From the NCBI RefSeq assembly GCF_014199415.1, contig NZ_JACIJN010000004.1, forward strand, positions 1 to 64,000: DNA of 64,000 nt. The letters run 5' to 3'. The notes beneath the pieces were generated by a model. It worked only from the letters and a program-made list of their open reading frames with translations, was not told the origin of the DNA and made no database searches. The position numbers and the translations under genes were made by a program. Positions 1-8,792 of the stretch are shown in pieces (within the stretch, counting starts at the first letter, position 1; each line of letters opens with the position of its first letter). The stretch is from Sphingomonas endophytica (GTDB lineage: Bacteria > Pseudomonadota > Alphaproteobacteria > Sphingomonadales > Sphingomonadaceae).

Positions 1-300
1 GGCGGTCGGGCGCTTGCCGGTTTCCTGGATCGGATGCACCGGGAATTCCAGCACGATCCCGCCCATCTCGCGCACGCCCTCGCGCACCCGCTCCGACAGC
101 ACCAGATGGTGACGGTTGCACGGCGACAGGTCCGAGCCGGTCTGCGCGATGCCGATGATCGGGCGACCCGACTGCAATTCCTCCAGCGTCAGCCCGAAGT
201 TCAGATAGCGCTCCAGATACAGCGCCGTCATGTCGATGTTCGCCGGATTGTCGAACCACGCACGGCTGCGCAGCTTCGTCGGATCGTGGGGGGCGGTCAT
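1..300 (-). CDS. IlvD/Edd-family sugar-acid dehydratase, N-terminal part only
   Basis: The reverse strand reads without a stop from an ATG at 300 to the window edge, giving the first 100 residues. The segments [37 protein letters not shown] and [19 protein letters not shown] are typical of the IlvD/Edd dehydratases that act on sugar acids (L-arabonate, D-xylonate, gluconate type). The Cys in SPCNRH is the expected Fe-S ligand region. This family removes water from sugar acids to give 2-keto-3-deoxy acids. The neighbouring hexuronate and xylan genes fit a role in pentonate or hexonate breakdown rather than branched-chain amino acid synthesis, but the substrate cannot be read from this fragment. 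The rest lies left of the window. Confidence 0.85.
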   Translation of the reverse strand, partial: MTAPHDPTKLRSRAWFDNPANIDMTALYLERYLNFGLTLEELQSGRPIIGIAQTGSDLSPCNRHHLVLSERVREGVREMGGIVLEFPVHPIQETGKRPTA

Positions 301-351
301 GCAGGCGGGCTCCAGAACGAGTCAGGTATATAGTCGGACAAATAGCATCGC

Positions 352-1563
352 TCAGCGCAACGACGCCAGCGAAATTCCTTCCGCCATCGCGCGATAACCG
401 GCAATGCTCGGATGCAGCCCGTCGCCGCTGTCATAGGCGGGCAACAGCCGGTCGGGCCGCGCCGGATCACGCATCAGCCGGTCGAAGTCGATCACGCGAT
501 CGGCGTTGCCCGGGGTGCGGACCCATGCATTGATCGCCTGCCGGTCCGCTTCGCTCGCTGCGCCGGGGTGATAATAAGCGTTGCTCGAAAACGGCATGAT
601 CGTCGCGAGATGCACCGTCATCCCCTTGCCATGAGCGCGCGCCACCATCTGCGCAAACGCCCCCGTCACCGCCGCCACCAGGGCACGGTGCGCCTCCGGG
701 GTCGCGGGCTGTTCGCGGGTCAGCACGCCGATGTCGTTGACGCCCTCCAGCACGATCAGGTGCTTGGCCCCGGCTTGCCCCAGCACGTCACGGTCGAAGC
801 GCGCCATCGCATTCGGCCCCAGCCCGTCGAGCAATAGCCGGTTGCCGCCGATCCCGAGGTTGAGCACTGCCGCCGCCCCGCCCAACCGCCGCGCGAGCCC
901 ATCGGTCCAGCGCGCATTGGTGTTGGGCTTCACGCCATAGCCATCGGTGATCGAATCGCCGAACGCCACCACCCCGTTCGGCGCGGCGCAGCGCTCGACC
1001 TCGACGCCGGAGAGCTGGAACCAGTGATCGGTGCCGGTCGCCCCAGACAGATCGGTCGCACCGGTCACGTCGCCCTTGGCGATCCACGACGTCGCGCGCG
1101 ATCCGGGATGCGAGGTCTGGCCGTCGGGCGCGGTGGGGAAATAAGCGGATACCGCCAGATCGTCGAACGCCGTGACCGGCAGCGTGACCGCGTCGCTCCA
1201 CCATTCCGCGCCCGGCGGCACGATCACGTCGCGCGCGCCGCCGAACGACAAGGCGCGCAGGCTGCCCGGCGACACCCGCGCGCTGGCAAGGTCCGCCGAG
1301 CGCGCGATGCTCGCCGCAGCGATGCGCAGCGGCGCGCGGCCATAAGCGTTCGAGAAGCGCACCCGCACCCGCGCGCCACCCAGCGACGGGCGGACGATCT
1401 GGCGCAGCGTCGCGTCGCGCAGCGCGTCGGCGGGGAGGACGTTGTTGCCCTCCGGCGTCATCTGCGCCGAGGCCCATGCCGCCTGCCAGCTACAGGACCG
1501 CGCCGTCGCGGGGGTGGCGGTGAGGCTCAGCAGCCCAGCGGCTAGGACGAACGAGGATCGCAT
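352..1563 (-). CDS. Secreted SGNH/GDSL-family esterase
   Basis: A 403-residue protein with an N-terminal signal peptide (hydrophobic stretch then ATPATA-RS, cleavage near residue 21). The SGNH blocks are clear: block I GDSITDG at 202-208 with nucleophile Ser204, block II GIGGNR near 238, block III GVND near 274-277, and the catalytic Asp-His pair in DGLHPS near 381-386. The roughly 180 residues ahead of the SGNH domain are probably a beta-rich accessory domain, as in several plant-polysaccharide deacetylases. It likely removes acyl groups from a carbohydrate in the periplasm or outside the cell. It lies downstream of a LacI-type operator (1808) and a small ORF (1662), next to hexuronate genes, which supports a role in hemicellulose or pectin use. 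The exact substrate is unknown. Confidence 0.85.
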   Translation of the reverse strand: MRSSFVLAAGLLSLTATPATARSCSWQAAWASAQMTPEGNNVLPADALRDATLRQIVRPSLGGARVRVRFSNAYGRAPLRIAAASIARSADLASARVSPGSLRALSFGGARDVIVPPGAEWWSDAVTLPVTAFDDLAVSAYFPTAPDGQTSHPGSRATSWIAKGDVTGATDLSGATGTDHWFQLSGVEVERCAAPNGVVAFGDSITDGYGVKPNTNARWTDGLARRLGGAAAVLNLGIGGNRLLLDGLGPNAMARFDRDVLGQAGAKHLIVLEGVNDIGVLTREQPATPEAHRALVAAVTGAFAQMVARAHGKGMTVHLATIMPFSSNAYYHPGAASEADRQAINAWVRTPGNADRVIDFDRLMRDPARPDRLLPAYDSGDGLHPSIAGYRAMAEGISLASLR

Positions 1564-1573
1564 GGTCGCTCCG

Positions 1574-1610
1574 GAAGAAAGAAGGGCCGGGCTCGCGAAG
1601 AGACCGGCCC
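1574..1610 (-). terminator. Hairpin with T-rich tail just before the SGNH esterase start
   Basis: On the minus strand a 7-bp stem (GGCCGGT side 1610-1604 pairing with CCGGCCC at 1590-1584) is followed by TTCTTTCTT, ending about 10 bases before the esterase ATG. A second possible stem (CGCGCCG with CGGCGCG) lies just upstream around 1621-1655. Such a structure between a small ORF and the next gene could attenuate transcription or mask the ribosome binding site. No folding was computed. Confidence 0.35.
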
Positions 1611-1661
1611 CGAGAGTCGACGCGCCGCATAAAGGGGAGAAAAACGGCGCGCCTAACGCAA

Positions 1662-1745
1662 TCAGAAAAGCGGGTTGTTGCCGGGCGGTCGCGGAACGAC
1701 GACGTCATGAGCGGCGCATTTCGGGCCGGGCGTGATGATCGACAT
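1662..1745 (-). CDS. Putative 27-residue small ORF ahead of the SGNH esterase
   Basis: An ATG at 1745 follows a strong ribosome binding site (AGGGAGAGG at about 1758-1750) and opens a 27-codon frame ending TGA at 1662. The product starts MSIITPGPKC, has one cysteine and ends rich in Pro and Asn (PRPPGNNPLF). There is no signal peptide or membrane segment. It lies between a LacI-type operator (1808-1821) and a hairpin just before the esterase, so it would be the first frame on that transcript. It could be a translated leader, a small protein, or the remains of a larger gene. I do not recognise it. The strong ribosome binding site is the main support. Confidence 0.4.
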   Translation of the reverse strand: MSIITPGPKCAAHDVVVPRPPGNNPLF

Positions 1746-1807
1746 CGTTCCTCTCCCTGACCGTTCATGCCGGTCGCACCTGATCCGAGAACATGCTCGC
1801 ATGGTGT

Positions 1808-1821
1808 TGATAGCGGTATCA
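1808..1821. promoter_or_regulatory. LacI-family operator-like palindrome
   Basis: TGATAGCGGTATCA, extended by one base on each side to TTGATAGCGGTATCAA, has perfect 6-base inverted arms around a GCGG core. It matches the pattern TGATAnCGnTAYCA shared with sites at 4785 and 45572. It lies about 60 bp upstream of the small ORF at 1745 and about 245 bp upstream of the SGNH esterase, on the side expected for their promoter. It is also just beyond the 3' end of the MFS gene. LacI-family regulators bind palindromes of this kind with a central CG. Confidence 0.6.
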
Positions 1822-1839
1822 AGAACTTATCCGCTTCCG

Positions 1840-3162
1840 TCAACCGGCTTGCGTCAGACGAACGTCGCGATAGCGCGGGTTGAGCAGGTGGAAGACCAGC
1901 AACGCCACCAGATACGCCACCCCGCACGCGACGAAGAACGGCCCGTAGCTGCCGACGGTATCGAGCAGCAGCCCCAGCGACTTGGACGCGATGAACCCGC
2001 CGACCGCACCGGCGAAGCCGCCGAGCCCGATCAGCGTGCCCTGCGCAAAGCGCGGGAACTGGTCGCCCGGCAACGCGAACAAATTGGTCGAGAAGCCCTG
2101 ATGCGCCGCGCACGCCAGCCCGATCAGCAACACCGCGATCCAGATGTTGCTCGCCTGCCCCGCGAACATCACCGGCAACGCGAACAAGGCGCAAGCGAAC
2201 ATCGCCCGCTTACGCGCGCGGCCCGTCGCCACCCCGCGCTTGAGCAGGTGCGACGAATACCAGCCGCCCGCGATCGCGCCGAGATCGGCAAGGATGTAGA
2301 TCGCGACGAGCGGCGGACCGAAGCTCTTCAGATCATAGCCATATTGCTTGTTGAAGAAGTCGGGCAGCCAGAACAGGAACGTCCACCACACCGGATCGAT
2401 CAGGAAGCGTCCCGCCATATAGGCCCAGGCCTCGCGATGGCGCAGCACGCGCAGGAAGCCGGCACGGCCCTGATCGACCGCCGGTTCGGTTTCGATCCAC
2501 GCGCGCTCCTCGGTCGTCAGCCGCGGATGCTCGGCAGGCTTGTGGTACAGTCGCCACCACGCGAACAGCCATACCAGATTGAACAACCCGGTGATGATGA
2601 ACGCCCAGCGCCAGTCGAGCAGCAACCCGGCGACGATGAACCCGATCAGCAGCGGCGTTACGACCGCGCCGACATTCGCCCCGGCGTTGAAGATGCCGAT
2701 CGCGAGCGCGCGCTCTTTCTTGGGGAACCACTGCGACGCGGCAGCGAGCGCCGAAGGATAGGTCCCCGCCTCGCCGAACGCGAGCGGGATGCGCGCGATC
2801 ACGAAGCCGGTCGTCGAGGTGACGAGCGTCTGCGCGAAATGGCCGAGCGTCCAGCTGCCCATCGCGAGCAGATAGCCGTATTTCGGCCCGATCCGGTCGA
2901 TCAGCCACCCGAAGATCAGGAAGCCGATCCCGTAGAAGACCTGAAAATAGCCGGTGACGTCACCGTAGCCGGTGTTGGTCCAATTGTAGAGTTCGGTCAG
3001 CTGCGGCTTGAGGACGCCCAGCACCAGCCGGTCGACGTAGGACAACACCACCGCGGCGAACAACAGCGCGCAGATGATCCAGCGAATGCGGCCCTTGGGG
3101 CGCGGTACTTCGTGCGCGACGGTGTCGGGCGCATGCTGCGCGGCTTGGGTGAAGTCGCTCAT
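1840..3162 (-). CDS. MFS transporter, hexuronate (ExuT-like) family
   Basis: The start is placed at ATG 3162 (MSDFTQAAQ). The frame stays open upstream, but that part is made of repeat sequence. The 440-residue product has about 12 membrane segments and the major-facilitator signature around SYVDRLVLGVL, followed by GWLIDRIGPKYG between helices 2 and 3. The SYVDR motif and overall pattern match the anion:cation symporter branch (ExuT/GudP type) that imports hexuronates or sugar acids. Its neighbours, D-mannonate dehydratase and alpha-glucuronidase, make glucuronate, or a substituted oligosaccharide carrying it, the likely cargo. This is inferred from context. Confidence 0.85.
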   Translation of the reverse strand: MSDFTQAAQHAPDTVAHEVPRPKGRIRWIICALLFAAVVLSYVDRLVLGVLKPQLTELYNWTNTGYGDVTGYFQVFYGIGFLIFGWLIDRIGPKYGYLLAMGSWTLGHFAQTLVTSTTGFVIARIPLAFGEAGTYPSALAAASQWFPKKERALAIGIFNAGANVGAVVTPLLIGFIVAGLLLDWRWAFIITGLFNLVWLFAWWRLYHKPAEHPRLTTEERAWIETEPAVDQGRAGFLRVLRHREAWAYMAGRFLIDPVWWTFLFWLPDFFNKQYGYDLKSFGPPLVAIYILADLGAIAGGWYSSHLLKRGVATGRARKRAMFACALFALPVMFAGQASNIWIAVLLIGLACAAHQGFSTNLFALPGDQFPRFAQGTLIGLGGFAGAVGGFIASKSLGLLLDTVGSYGPFFVACGVAYLVALLVFHLLNPRYRDVRLTQAG

Positions 3163-3208
3163 GAGCCGTATATTTTCCTCACCTGCCGCAGCGCGGCTTT
3201 CCCCAAGC

Positions 3209-3322
3209 CCGTTTGTGCTGAGGAGGCATTGAGCTTGTCCCAATGCCGTCTTGAAGCACCGCCCCGCGCGAGCCCTTCGAGACAAGGCTTCGACAAGCTC
3301 GGCCTTTCCTCAGGGCGAACGG
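3209..3322. repeat. GAGCTTGTCGAAG-type intergenic repeat, copy 1
   Basis: This 114-bp element is bounded by inverted ends CCGTTTGTGCTGAGG and CCTCAGGGCGAACGG and has internal inverted pieces (GAGCTTGTC and GACAAGCTC). A second full element with the same ends lies at 17142-17293. Shorter pieces occur near 53700 and 61330. It fills the upstream region of the MFS gene. Confidence 0.75.
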
Positions 3323-3364
3323 TGGTGTTTGTTCGCGAGCGGACGCCAGATACAGACGTCACCC

Positions 3365-4576
3365 TCACCAGCTCCACAGCGTGCCATCCTCCAGCCGGTT
3401 CACCGGCAGATAGGCGCGCTTGTATTCATACCCCGCCGCCAATTGCTCATCCACGTCGACCCCCAGCCCCGGCGCGTCGCCCGGATGCATCATGCCCTGC
3501 TCGAAGCGGTACGAATGCGGAAACACCGCATCGGTCTCGGCGGTGTGCGGCATATGCTCCTGCACTCCGAAGTTCGGGATCGACAGCCCGAAGTGCAGCG
3601 CCGCCGCCATCGTCACCGGCGACAGGTCGGTCGCGCCGTGGCAGCCGGTGCGGACCTGATACAGGTCGGCGAGCGCCGCCACCCGGCGCAGGTGCGTGAT
3701 CCCCCCGGCATGGACGATCGTCGCGCGCACATAATCGATCAACTGGTTCTCGATCAGCGCCTTGCAGTCCCAGATCGAGTTGAACACTTCGCCGACCGCG
3801 ACCGGCGTCGTGGTGTGCTGCCGGATCAGCCGGAACGCGTCCTGGTTTTCGGCGGGGGTCGGGTCCTCGATCCAGAACGGCCGATACGGCTCGAGATCGC
3901 GCCCCAGCCGCCCGGCCTCGATCGGCGTCAGCCGGTGGTGGACATCGTGGAGCAGATGCACGTCCGGCCCCAGCGCCTCGCGCGCCGCCGCGAACAGTTC
4001 GGGCACCACGCGCAGATACTTCTCGGTCGACCACACCGACTCGCTCGGCAGCGCGGCATCGGCGGGCTCGTAGCGCTGCCCAGGCTTGGCGACGCCATAG
4101 GTGGAGGCGAGCCCCGGCACCCCGCATTGCAGCCGGATCGCCTTGTAGCCCCTGTCGCGCTCGGCCAGCGCGACGTTGATCGTGTCCTCGATCGTCGTGC
4201 CGTTGGCGTGCGCATAGACCATGCACGCCTCGCGGCTCGCGCCGCCGAGCAACTGGTACACCGGCAATCCGGCGAGCTTGCCCTTGACGTCCCACAGCGC
4301 CACGTCGACCGCCGCGATCGCGGTCATCGTCACCGGCCCGCGCCGCCAGTACGCACCCTTGTAGAGATACTGCCAGACATCCTCGATCCGGTGCGCGTCG
4401 CGCCCGATCAGGCACGGCACGACATGCTCGGACAGATAGGCGGCGACCGCCAGTTCGCGCCCGTTGAGCGTCGCGTCGCCGACTCCGGTGGTGCCGTCGT
4501 CGCAGGTGATCTTGAGCGTGACGAAATTGCGCCCCGGACAGGTGATGATGACGCGGGCGTCGGTGATGATCGGCAT
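3365..4576 (-). CDS. manD: D-mannonate dehydratase, enolase superfamily (ManD type)
   Basis: A 403-residue member of the mandelate racemase/muconate lactonizing group of the enolase superfamily. The start is ATG 4576 ([10 protein letters not shown]). Metal ligands are in place: Asp211, Glu237 (WIEDPTP) and Glu263 (VGEVFNS). Tyr160 and His213 correspond to the catalytic Tyr and His known in the Novosphingobium ManD, offset by one residue. The C-terminus GTLWSW is also typical. The enzyme turns D-mannonate into 2-keto-3-deoxy-D-gluconate, the step after glucuronate is isomerised and reduced. Together with the GH67 glucuronidase and the MFS transporter it forms a glucuronate catabolic group. Some relatives use D-gluconate poorly, so exact specificity is inferred. 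Confidence 0.9.
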   Translation of the reverse strand: MPIITDARVIITCPGRNFVTLKITCDDGTTGVGDATLNGRELAVAAYLSEHVVPCLIGRDAHRIEDVWQYLYKGAYWRRGPVTMTAIAAVDVALWDVKGKLAGLPVYQLLGGASREACMVYAHANGTTIEDTINVALAERDRGYKAIRLQCGVPGLASTYGVAKPGQRYEPADAALPSESVWSTEKYLRVVPELFAAAREALGPDVHLLHDVHHRLTPIEAGRLGRDLEPYRPFWIEDPTPAENQDAFRLIRQHTTTPVAVGEVFNSIWDCKALIENQLIDYVRATIVHAGGITHLRRVAALADLYQVRTGCHGATDLSPVTMAAALHFGLSIPNFGVQEHMPHTAETDAVFPHSYRFEQGMMHPGDAPGLGVDVDEQLAAGYEYKRAYLPVNRLEDGTLWSW

Positions 4577-4784
4577 GGCTTCCCTCAGGCGATGTCGGGC
4601 GCGACGGTCGGGTCGGCGCGACCGTCGCGCCCGCTCGCGATCAGTCTGCGCAAGTGGCGGCATCTAGGGAAGCGCGGGGCGCGCTCAGGCGCAGCGCGCG
4701 ATGACCCTAATTGGTCGACAAAGGCGATCACGCACCCATTCTCCAGATATGCCCGGTCTGCCGCCGCGACTTGTGAATTTCTGC

Positions 4785-4798
4785 TGATAGCGTTACCA
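4785..4798. promoter_or_regulatory. LacI-family operator-like site before the GH67 gene
   Basis: TGATAGCGTTACCA fits TGATAnCGnTAYCA and lies 53 bp upstream of the alpha-glucuronidase start, in the 274-bp divergent region shared with manD (ATG at 4576). A LacI-type repressor bound here could control GH67 and perhaps manD. The rest of the region, 4577-4784, shows no gene. Confidence 0.6.
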
Positions 4799-4850
4799 TG
4801 ACGATGAAGAAGCGGCGTTGTCAATGCCGTCGAAAGTAGCGGGAGCGATG

Positions 4851-6929
4851 ATGAAGGCACGTTCGGGATGGCTGGGCGCGCTCGCCCTGCTGATGGCAGG
4901 CACCGCGCACGCCGACGACGGATATCGGCTGTGGCTGCGCGCCCCGGCGGCCGCACCGGCCGCGACGACGGTCGCGATCCGCGGCGATACCGCAACGCTG
5001 CGCCTCGCCGCCGCCGAGCTGTCGCGCGTACTGCCCGCGGGGATGACGGTCATGGTCGCCACCGCTGCCGATCCCGGCGTCGCGGCGCTGCGGCTGCCGT
5101 TCGCGCCGCTCGGCGACGAGGGCTATCTGGTCCGCCCCGTCACGCTCGACGGCAGGCCGACGCTGCTGGTCGCCGGCAACAGCGATCGCGGCGCGCTGTA
5201 CGGCGCGTTCGCGCTGCTCCGCCACCTCGCGACCGGCGGGACGGCAGCCAAGGCGACGCTGACCAGCACCCCCAAGGTCAAGCTGCGCGTCCTCAACCAC
5301 TGGGACAATCTCGATGGCACCGTCGAGCGCGGCTATGCCGGCGTGTCGCTGTGGGACTGGTGGACGCTCCCCGACCTCAAGGATCCGCGCTACACCGATT
5401 ATGCGCGCGCCAATGCCTCGATCGGCATCAACGGCACGGTGCTCAACAACGTCAACGCCAAGGCGGACAGCCTGACCCCGCGCTACATCGCCAAGGCGGC
5501 GGCGCTGGCGGATGTCTTCCGGCCATGGGGGATCAAGGTTTATCTCTCCGCGCGCTTCTCGGCGCCGATCGAGCTGGGCGGGCTGAAGACCGCCGACCCG
5601 CGCGACCCGCAGGTAGCCGCGTGGTGGAAGGCGAAGGCCGACGAGATCTACCGCGCAATCCCCGACTTCGGCGGCTTCCTGGTGAAGGCGAACAGCGAGG
5701 GCCAGCCCGGCCCGCGTGATTACGGTGCCAGCCATGCCGACGGCGCGAACATGCTCGCCGCCGCGGTGAAGCCGCACGGCGGCATCGTGTTGTGGCGCGC
5801 TTTCGTCTATGCCGAGACCGACCCGGAGGACCGCGCCAAACAGGCCTATACCGAGTTCAAGCCGCTCGACGGCAGCTTCGCCGACAATGTGCTGGTGCAG
5901 GTCAAGAACGGCGCGATCGACTTCCAGCCGCGCGAGCCCTTCCATCCCTTGTTCGGCGCGATGCCGAAGACGCCGCTGGTGATGGAATTCCAGATCACCA
6001 AGGAATATCTCGGCTTCGCGACCCACCTCGCCTATCTCGGCCCGCTGTTCGAGGAAGTGCTGTCGGCGAAAACGGGTCGCGGCGACGAGACGGTCGCGTC
6101 GGTCGTCGACGGCAGCAGCGAGCGACATCGCCTGACCGGCATGGCGGGCGTCGCCAATATCGGGCGCGACCGCGACTGGTCGGGCTCGACCTTCAACCAG
6201 GCCAATTGGTACGCGTTCGGTCGCATGGCGTGGGACCCGACGCTCAAGGCCGAGCCGATCGCGCGCGAATGGGCGCAGCAGACGTTCGGCACCGATCGCC
6301 GGGTGGTCGACACGGCGGTCGCGATGATGATGGGCTCGCGCGAGGCGGTGGTCGATTATACCGGCGCGCTGGGGCTCGCGCATCTGATGGCGACCGGGCA
6401 CCATTACGGGCCGGGGCCGTGGGTCGCCGATCTCAAGCGCCCCGAATGGAACCCGGTCTATTACCACAAGGCCGACCGCGCCGGCATCGGCTTCGACCGG
6501 ACGAAGACCGGCAGCGACGCCGTCGCGCAATATGCGCCGCCGGTCGCGAAGCGCTTCGCCGATCCGAAGACCACGCCCGAGCGCGACCTTTTGTGGTTCC
6601 ACCATGTCGGATGGGACCGGAAGATGGCGTCGGGCCGGACGCTGTGGGAAGACCTCGTCGCGCATTACGATCGCGGCGTCACCTATGTCGGCGACATGCG
6701 CAGGCAATGGGACGGCGTGCGCGCGCAGGTCGATGCCGAGCGCTGGCAGAAGACCGCCACCTATCTGGCGGTGCAGGAGCGCGAGGCGCGCTGGTGGCGC
6801 GACGCCAGCCTCGCTTACTGGATGTCGGTCAACGGCCGCGCGCTGCCCGCCGGGGTCGCGCCGCCCGCGCACGATCTGGCGTGGTACAAGGCGCAGTCCT
6901 TTCGCTACGTTCCGGGTCATCACGATTAA
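4851..6929 (+). CDS. Secreted GH67 alpha-glucuronidase
   Basis: The start is the second of two adjacent ATGs (4848, 4851), spaced 5 bases from GGGAG. The 692-residue product has a clear signal peptide (MKARSGWLGALALLM then AHA-DD, cleavage after residue 21). The GH67 core motifs are present: NSEGQPGP with Glu283 as the likely acid, and Asp357 (AIDFQPRE) and Glu385 (ITKEYLG), whose 28-residue spacing matches the paired catalytic Asp and Glu of characterised GH67 enzymes. It cleaves 4-O-methyl-glucuronic acid from the end of xylo-oligosaccharides, probably in the periplasm. A LacI-type site lies upstream and a lacI gene follows 60 bp downstream. Length is normal for the family. Confidence 0.93.
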   Translation: MKARSGWLGALALLMAGTAHADDGYRLWLRAPAAAPAATTVAIRGDTATLRLAAAELSRVLPAGMTVMVATAADPGVAALRLPFAPLGDEGYLVRPVTLDGRPTLLVAGNSDRGALYGAFALLRHLATGGTAAKATLTSTPKVKLRVLNHWDNLDGTVERGYAGVSLWDWWTLPDLKDPRYTDYARANASIGINGTVLNNVNAKADSLTPRYIAKAAALADVFRPWGIKVYLSARFSAPIELGGLKTADPRDPQVAAWWKAKADEIYRAIPDFGGFLVKANSEGQPGPRDYGASHADGANMLAAAVKPHGGIVLWRAFVYAETDPEDRAKQAYTEFKPLDGSFADNVLVQVKNGAIDFQPREPFHPLFGAMPKTPLVMEFQITKEYLGFATHLAYLGPLFEEVLSAKTGRGDETVASVVDGSSERHRLTGMAGVANIGRDRDWSGSTFNQANWYAFGRMAWDPTLKAEPIAREWAQQTFGTDRRVVDTAVAMMMGSREAVVDYTGALGLAHLMATGHHYGPGPWVADLKRPEWNPVYYHKADRAGIGFDRTKTGSDAVAQYAPPVAKRFADPKTTPERDLLWFHHVGWDRKMASGRTLWEDLVAHYDRGVTYVGDMRRQWDGVRAQVDAERWQKTATYLAVQEREARWWRDASLAYWMSVNGRALPAGVAPPAHDLAWYKAQSFRYVPGHHD

Positions 6930-6988
6930 TCTCGTGCTTGCCGACGCCGCCCGCGGTCGCCAAGAACCGTGCGCATGGACTGTCCGGC

Positions 6989-8056
6989 ATGAACGAACCG
7001 CGCGGATCGCGCCGCCAGCGCAACGCCCCGACGATCAGCGACGTCGCGGCACGCGCGGGCGTGTCGCCGATGACGGTCAGCCGCGTCATCAACCGCGAGG
7101 GCAGCGTCCGCGACGCCACGCGTGAGCGCGTCGAGGAAGCGATCGCCGCGTTGCGCTACGCCCCCTCGGCGGCGGCACGGATGCTGGCGGGGGGCGAGGA
7201 CTTCCGGCTCGGCGTGCTGCACACCACGACCAGCCTGTTCTACTTCAGCGAATTTCTCGTCGGCTGCCTCGATCAGGCCGCCCGCCAGAACGGCCAGATC
7301 ATTGTCGAGCAATGCGCCGAGGGTGGCGAGGTGGCCGCGATCGAGCATCTGCTCAACGGGCGCGTCGACGGCCTGCTGCTCCCGCCCCCGCTCGGCGACG
7401 CCGAGACGGTGCTGGCGATGCTGCGCGAGCGCGACGTGCCGGTCGTCGCGGTCTCGACCGGGCGTGCGCCGGAATGGGCGCTGTCGGTCAGCATCGACGA
7501 TCGCAAGGCCGCCTACGAGATGACCCGCCATCTCGGCGCGCTCGGTCACCGCCGGATCGGCTTCGTCACCGGCGCCGCCAACCAGAGCGCGACCGGCGAG
7601 CGGCTCGCCGGCTATCGCGACGCGGTGGCCGACATGGCGCTCGACGCCGATGACACGCTGATCGCCGCGGGCGATTTCGGCTATCGCTCGGGCCTCGACG
7701 CCGCGGAGCGATTGCTCGACCTGTCCGACGCGCCGACCGCGATCTTCGCCAGCAACGACGACATGGCCGCCGCGACCGTCGCGATCGCGCACCGCCGCGA
7801 CCTCGACGTGCCCGGCGACCTCACCGTCTGCGGCTTCGACGATTCGGCGCTGGCGACGACGGTCTGGCCGGAGCTGACCACGATCCGCCAGCCGGTCAGC
7901 GACATGGCGCGCACCGCGGTCGACCTGCTGATGCGCGAGATCCGCCAGCGCCGCGCTGGCGGCAGCGAGGATCATCCGCACGTCTTGGTCGAATACGCGC
8001 TGATCCGGCGGCAGTCGGACGCGGTGCCGCGCCGCCGCCCGCGCGCGACGGGCTGA
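6989..8056 (+). CDS. LacI-family transcriptional regulator
   Basis: A 355-residue protein from ATG 6989. An N-terminal helix-turn-helix and hinge (about residues 15-60, TISDVAARAGVSPMTVSRVI, then YAPSAAARML) is followed by a periplasmic-binding-protein-like sensor domain (LGVLHTT, GRVDGLLLPPP, GHRRIGFVTG, FASNDDMA, VCGFDDSA). The helix-turn-helix fits the LacI class that binds TGnTAnCGnTAnCA palindromes. Four such sites lie near hemicellulose genes in this window, so this protein is the best local candidate for their control. The effector is probably a hexuronate or pathway intermediate (inference). It follows GH67 by 60 bp and may be co-transcribed. Confidence 0.9.
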   Translation: MNEPRGSRRQRNAPTISDVAARAGVSPMTVSRVINREGSVRDATRERVEEAIAALRYAPSAAARMLAGGEDFRLGVLHTTTSLFYFSEFLVGCLDQAARQNGQIIVEQCAEGGEVAAIEHLLNGRVDGLLLPPPLGDAETVLAMLRERDVPVVAVSTGRAPEWALSVSIDDRKAAYEMTRHLGALGHRRIGFVTGAANQSATGERLAGYRDAVADMALDADDTLIAAGDFGYRSGLDAAERLLDLSDAPTAIFASNDDMAAATVAIAHRRDLDVPGDLTVCGFDDSALATTVWPELTTIRQPVSDMARTAVDLLMREIRQRRAGGSEDHPHVLVEYALIRRQSDAVPRRRPRATG

Positions 8057-8120
8057 TCGTCCCACGCGCGCGACGAAGCCGCTTCCCCCCGACCCCAAGT
8101 CTGCCTAACAGCGCGGATAT

Positions 8121-8792
8121 ATGTGGCAGCTCTATCAGTTCCCGCTGTGTCCGTTCACGCGCAAGGTCCGCACGCTCCTCAACGAAAAGGACGTGGGCTA
8201 TCAGCTCATGCGCGAGAACCCGTGGGAGCGGCGCGACGCCTTTATCGACATGAACCCCGCCGGTCAGACCCCGGTGATGACCGACAACGAGCGCGGCGTC
8301 GTGCTGGTCGATTCGATGGCGATCTGCGAATATTTCGAGGAAACGGTCGAGCGGGTCGCGATGATCAACGGCACCGCCGCCAACCGCGCCGAGATCCGGC
8401 GGCTGGTGTCGTGGTTCGACACGCATTTCTACCGTGACGTCACCCAGCCGCTGCTCGACGAACGCATGATCAAGCGCATCGCGCACCGCATGGCCCCCGA
8501 CGCGTCGCGGCTGCGCGAGGCGATGAAGTCGGCGGTCGGCCACCTCGATTACATCGACTTCCTGCTCGATCATCGCAAATGGATCGCGGGCTCGACGATC
8601 AGCCTCGCCGACCTCGCCGCGGCGGCGCAGATCTCGGTCGCCGATTATCTCGGCGGGATCGACTGGGCCGGCCATGCGCTGACCAAGTCATGGTATTCGG
8701 CGTTCAAGAGCCGCCGCAGCTTCCGGCCGCTGCTCGCCGAGCGGATCAGCGGGATCGAACCGCCCAGCTATTACGAGAATCCGGACTTTTGA
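8121..8792 (+). CDS. fzlA: GST-fold protein, probable FtsZ-associated FzlA
   Basis: A 223-residue protein with an N-terminal thioredoxin-like GST domain (LYQFPLCPFTRKVR, then NPAGQTPVM and DSMAICEYFE) and an all-helical C-terminal domain. The segments ENPWERRDAFIDMNP and FYRDVTQPLLDERMIKRI resemble the alphaproteobacterial FzlA group, a GST-like protein without known glutathione chemistry that binds FtsZ and is needed for constriction in Caulobacter. The stop overlaps the next start (TGATG), so it is translationally coupled to csaA. The GST-family call is firm. The FzlA assignment rests on remembered sequence character and should be checked by orthology. Confidence 0.65.
   Translation: MWQLYQFPLCPFTRKVRTLLNEKDVGYQLMRENPWERRDAFIDMNPAGQTPVMTDNERGVVLVDSMAICEYFEETVERVAMINGTAANRAEIRRLVSWFDTHFYRDVTQPLLDERMIKRIAHRMAPDASRLREAMKSAVGHLDYIDFLLDHRKWIAGSTISLADLAAAAQISVADYLGGIDWAGHALTKSWYSAFKSRRSFRPLLAERISGIEPPSYYENPDF

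Noticed and set aside
1732-3699. A 655-codon plus-strand frame
   Set aside because: It runs opposite to the MFS and mannonate dehydratase genes and is rich in Arg, Gln and Pro without any domain.
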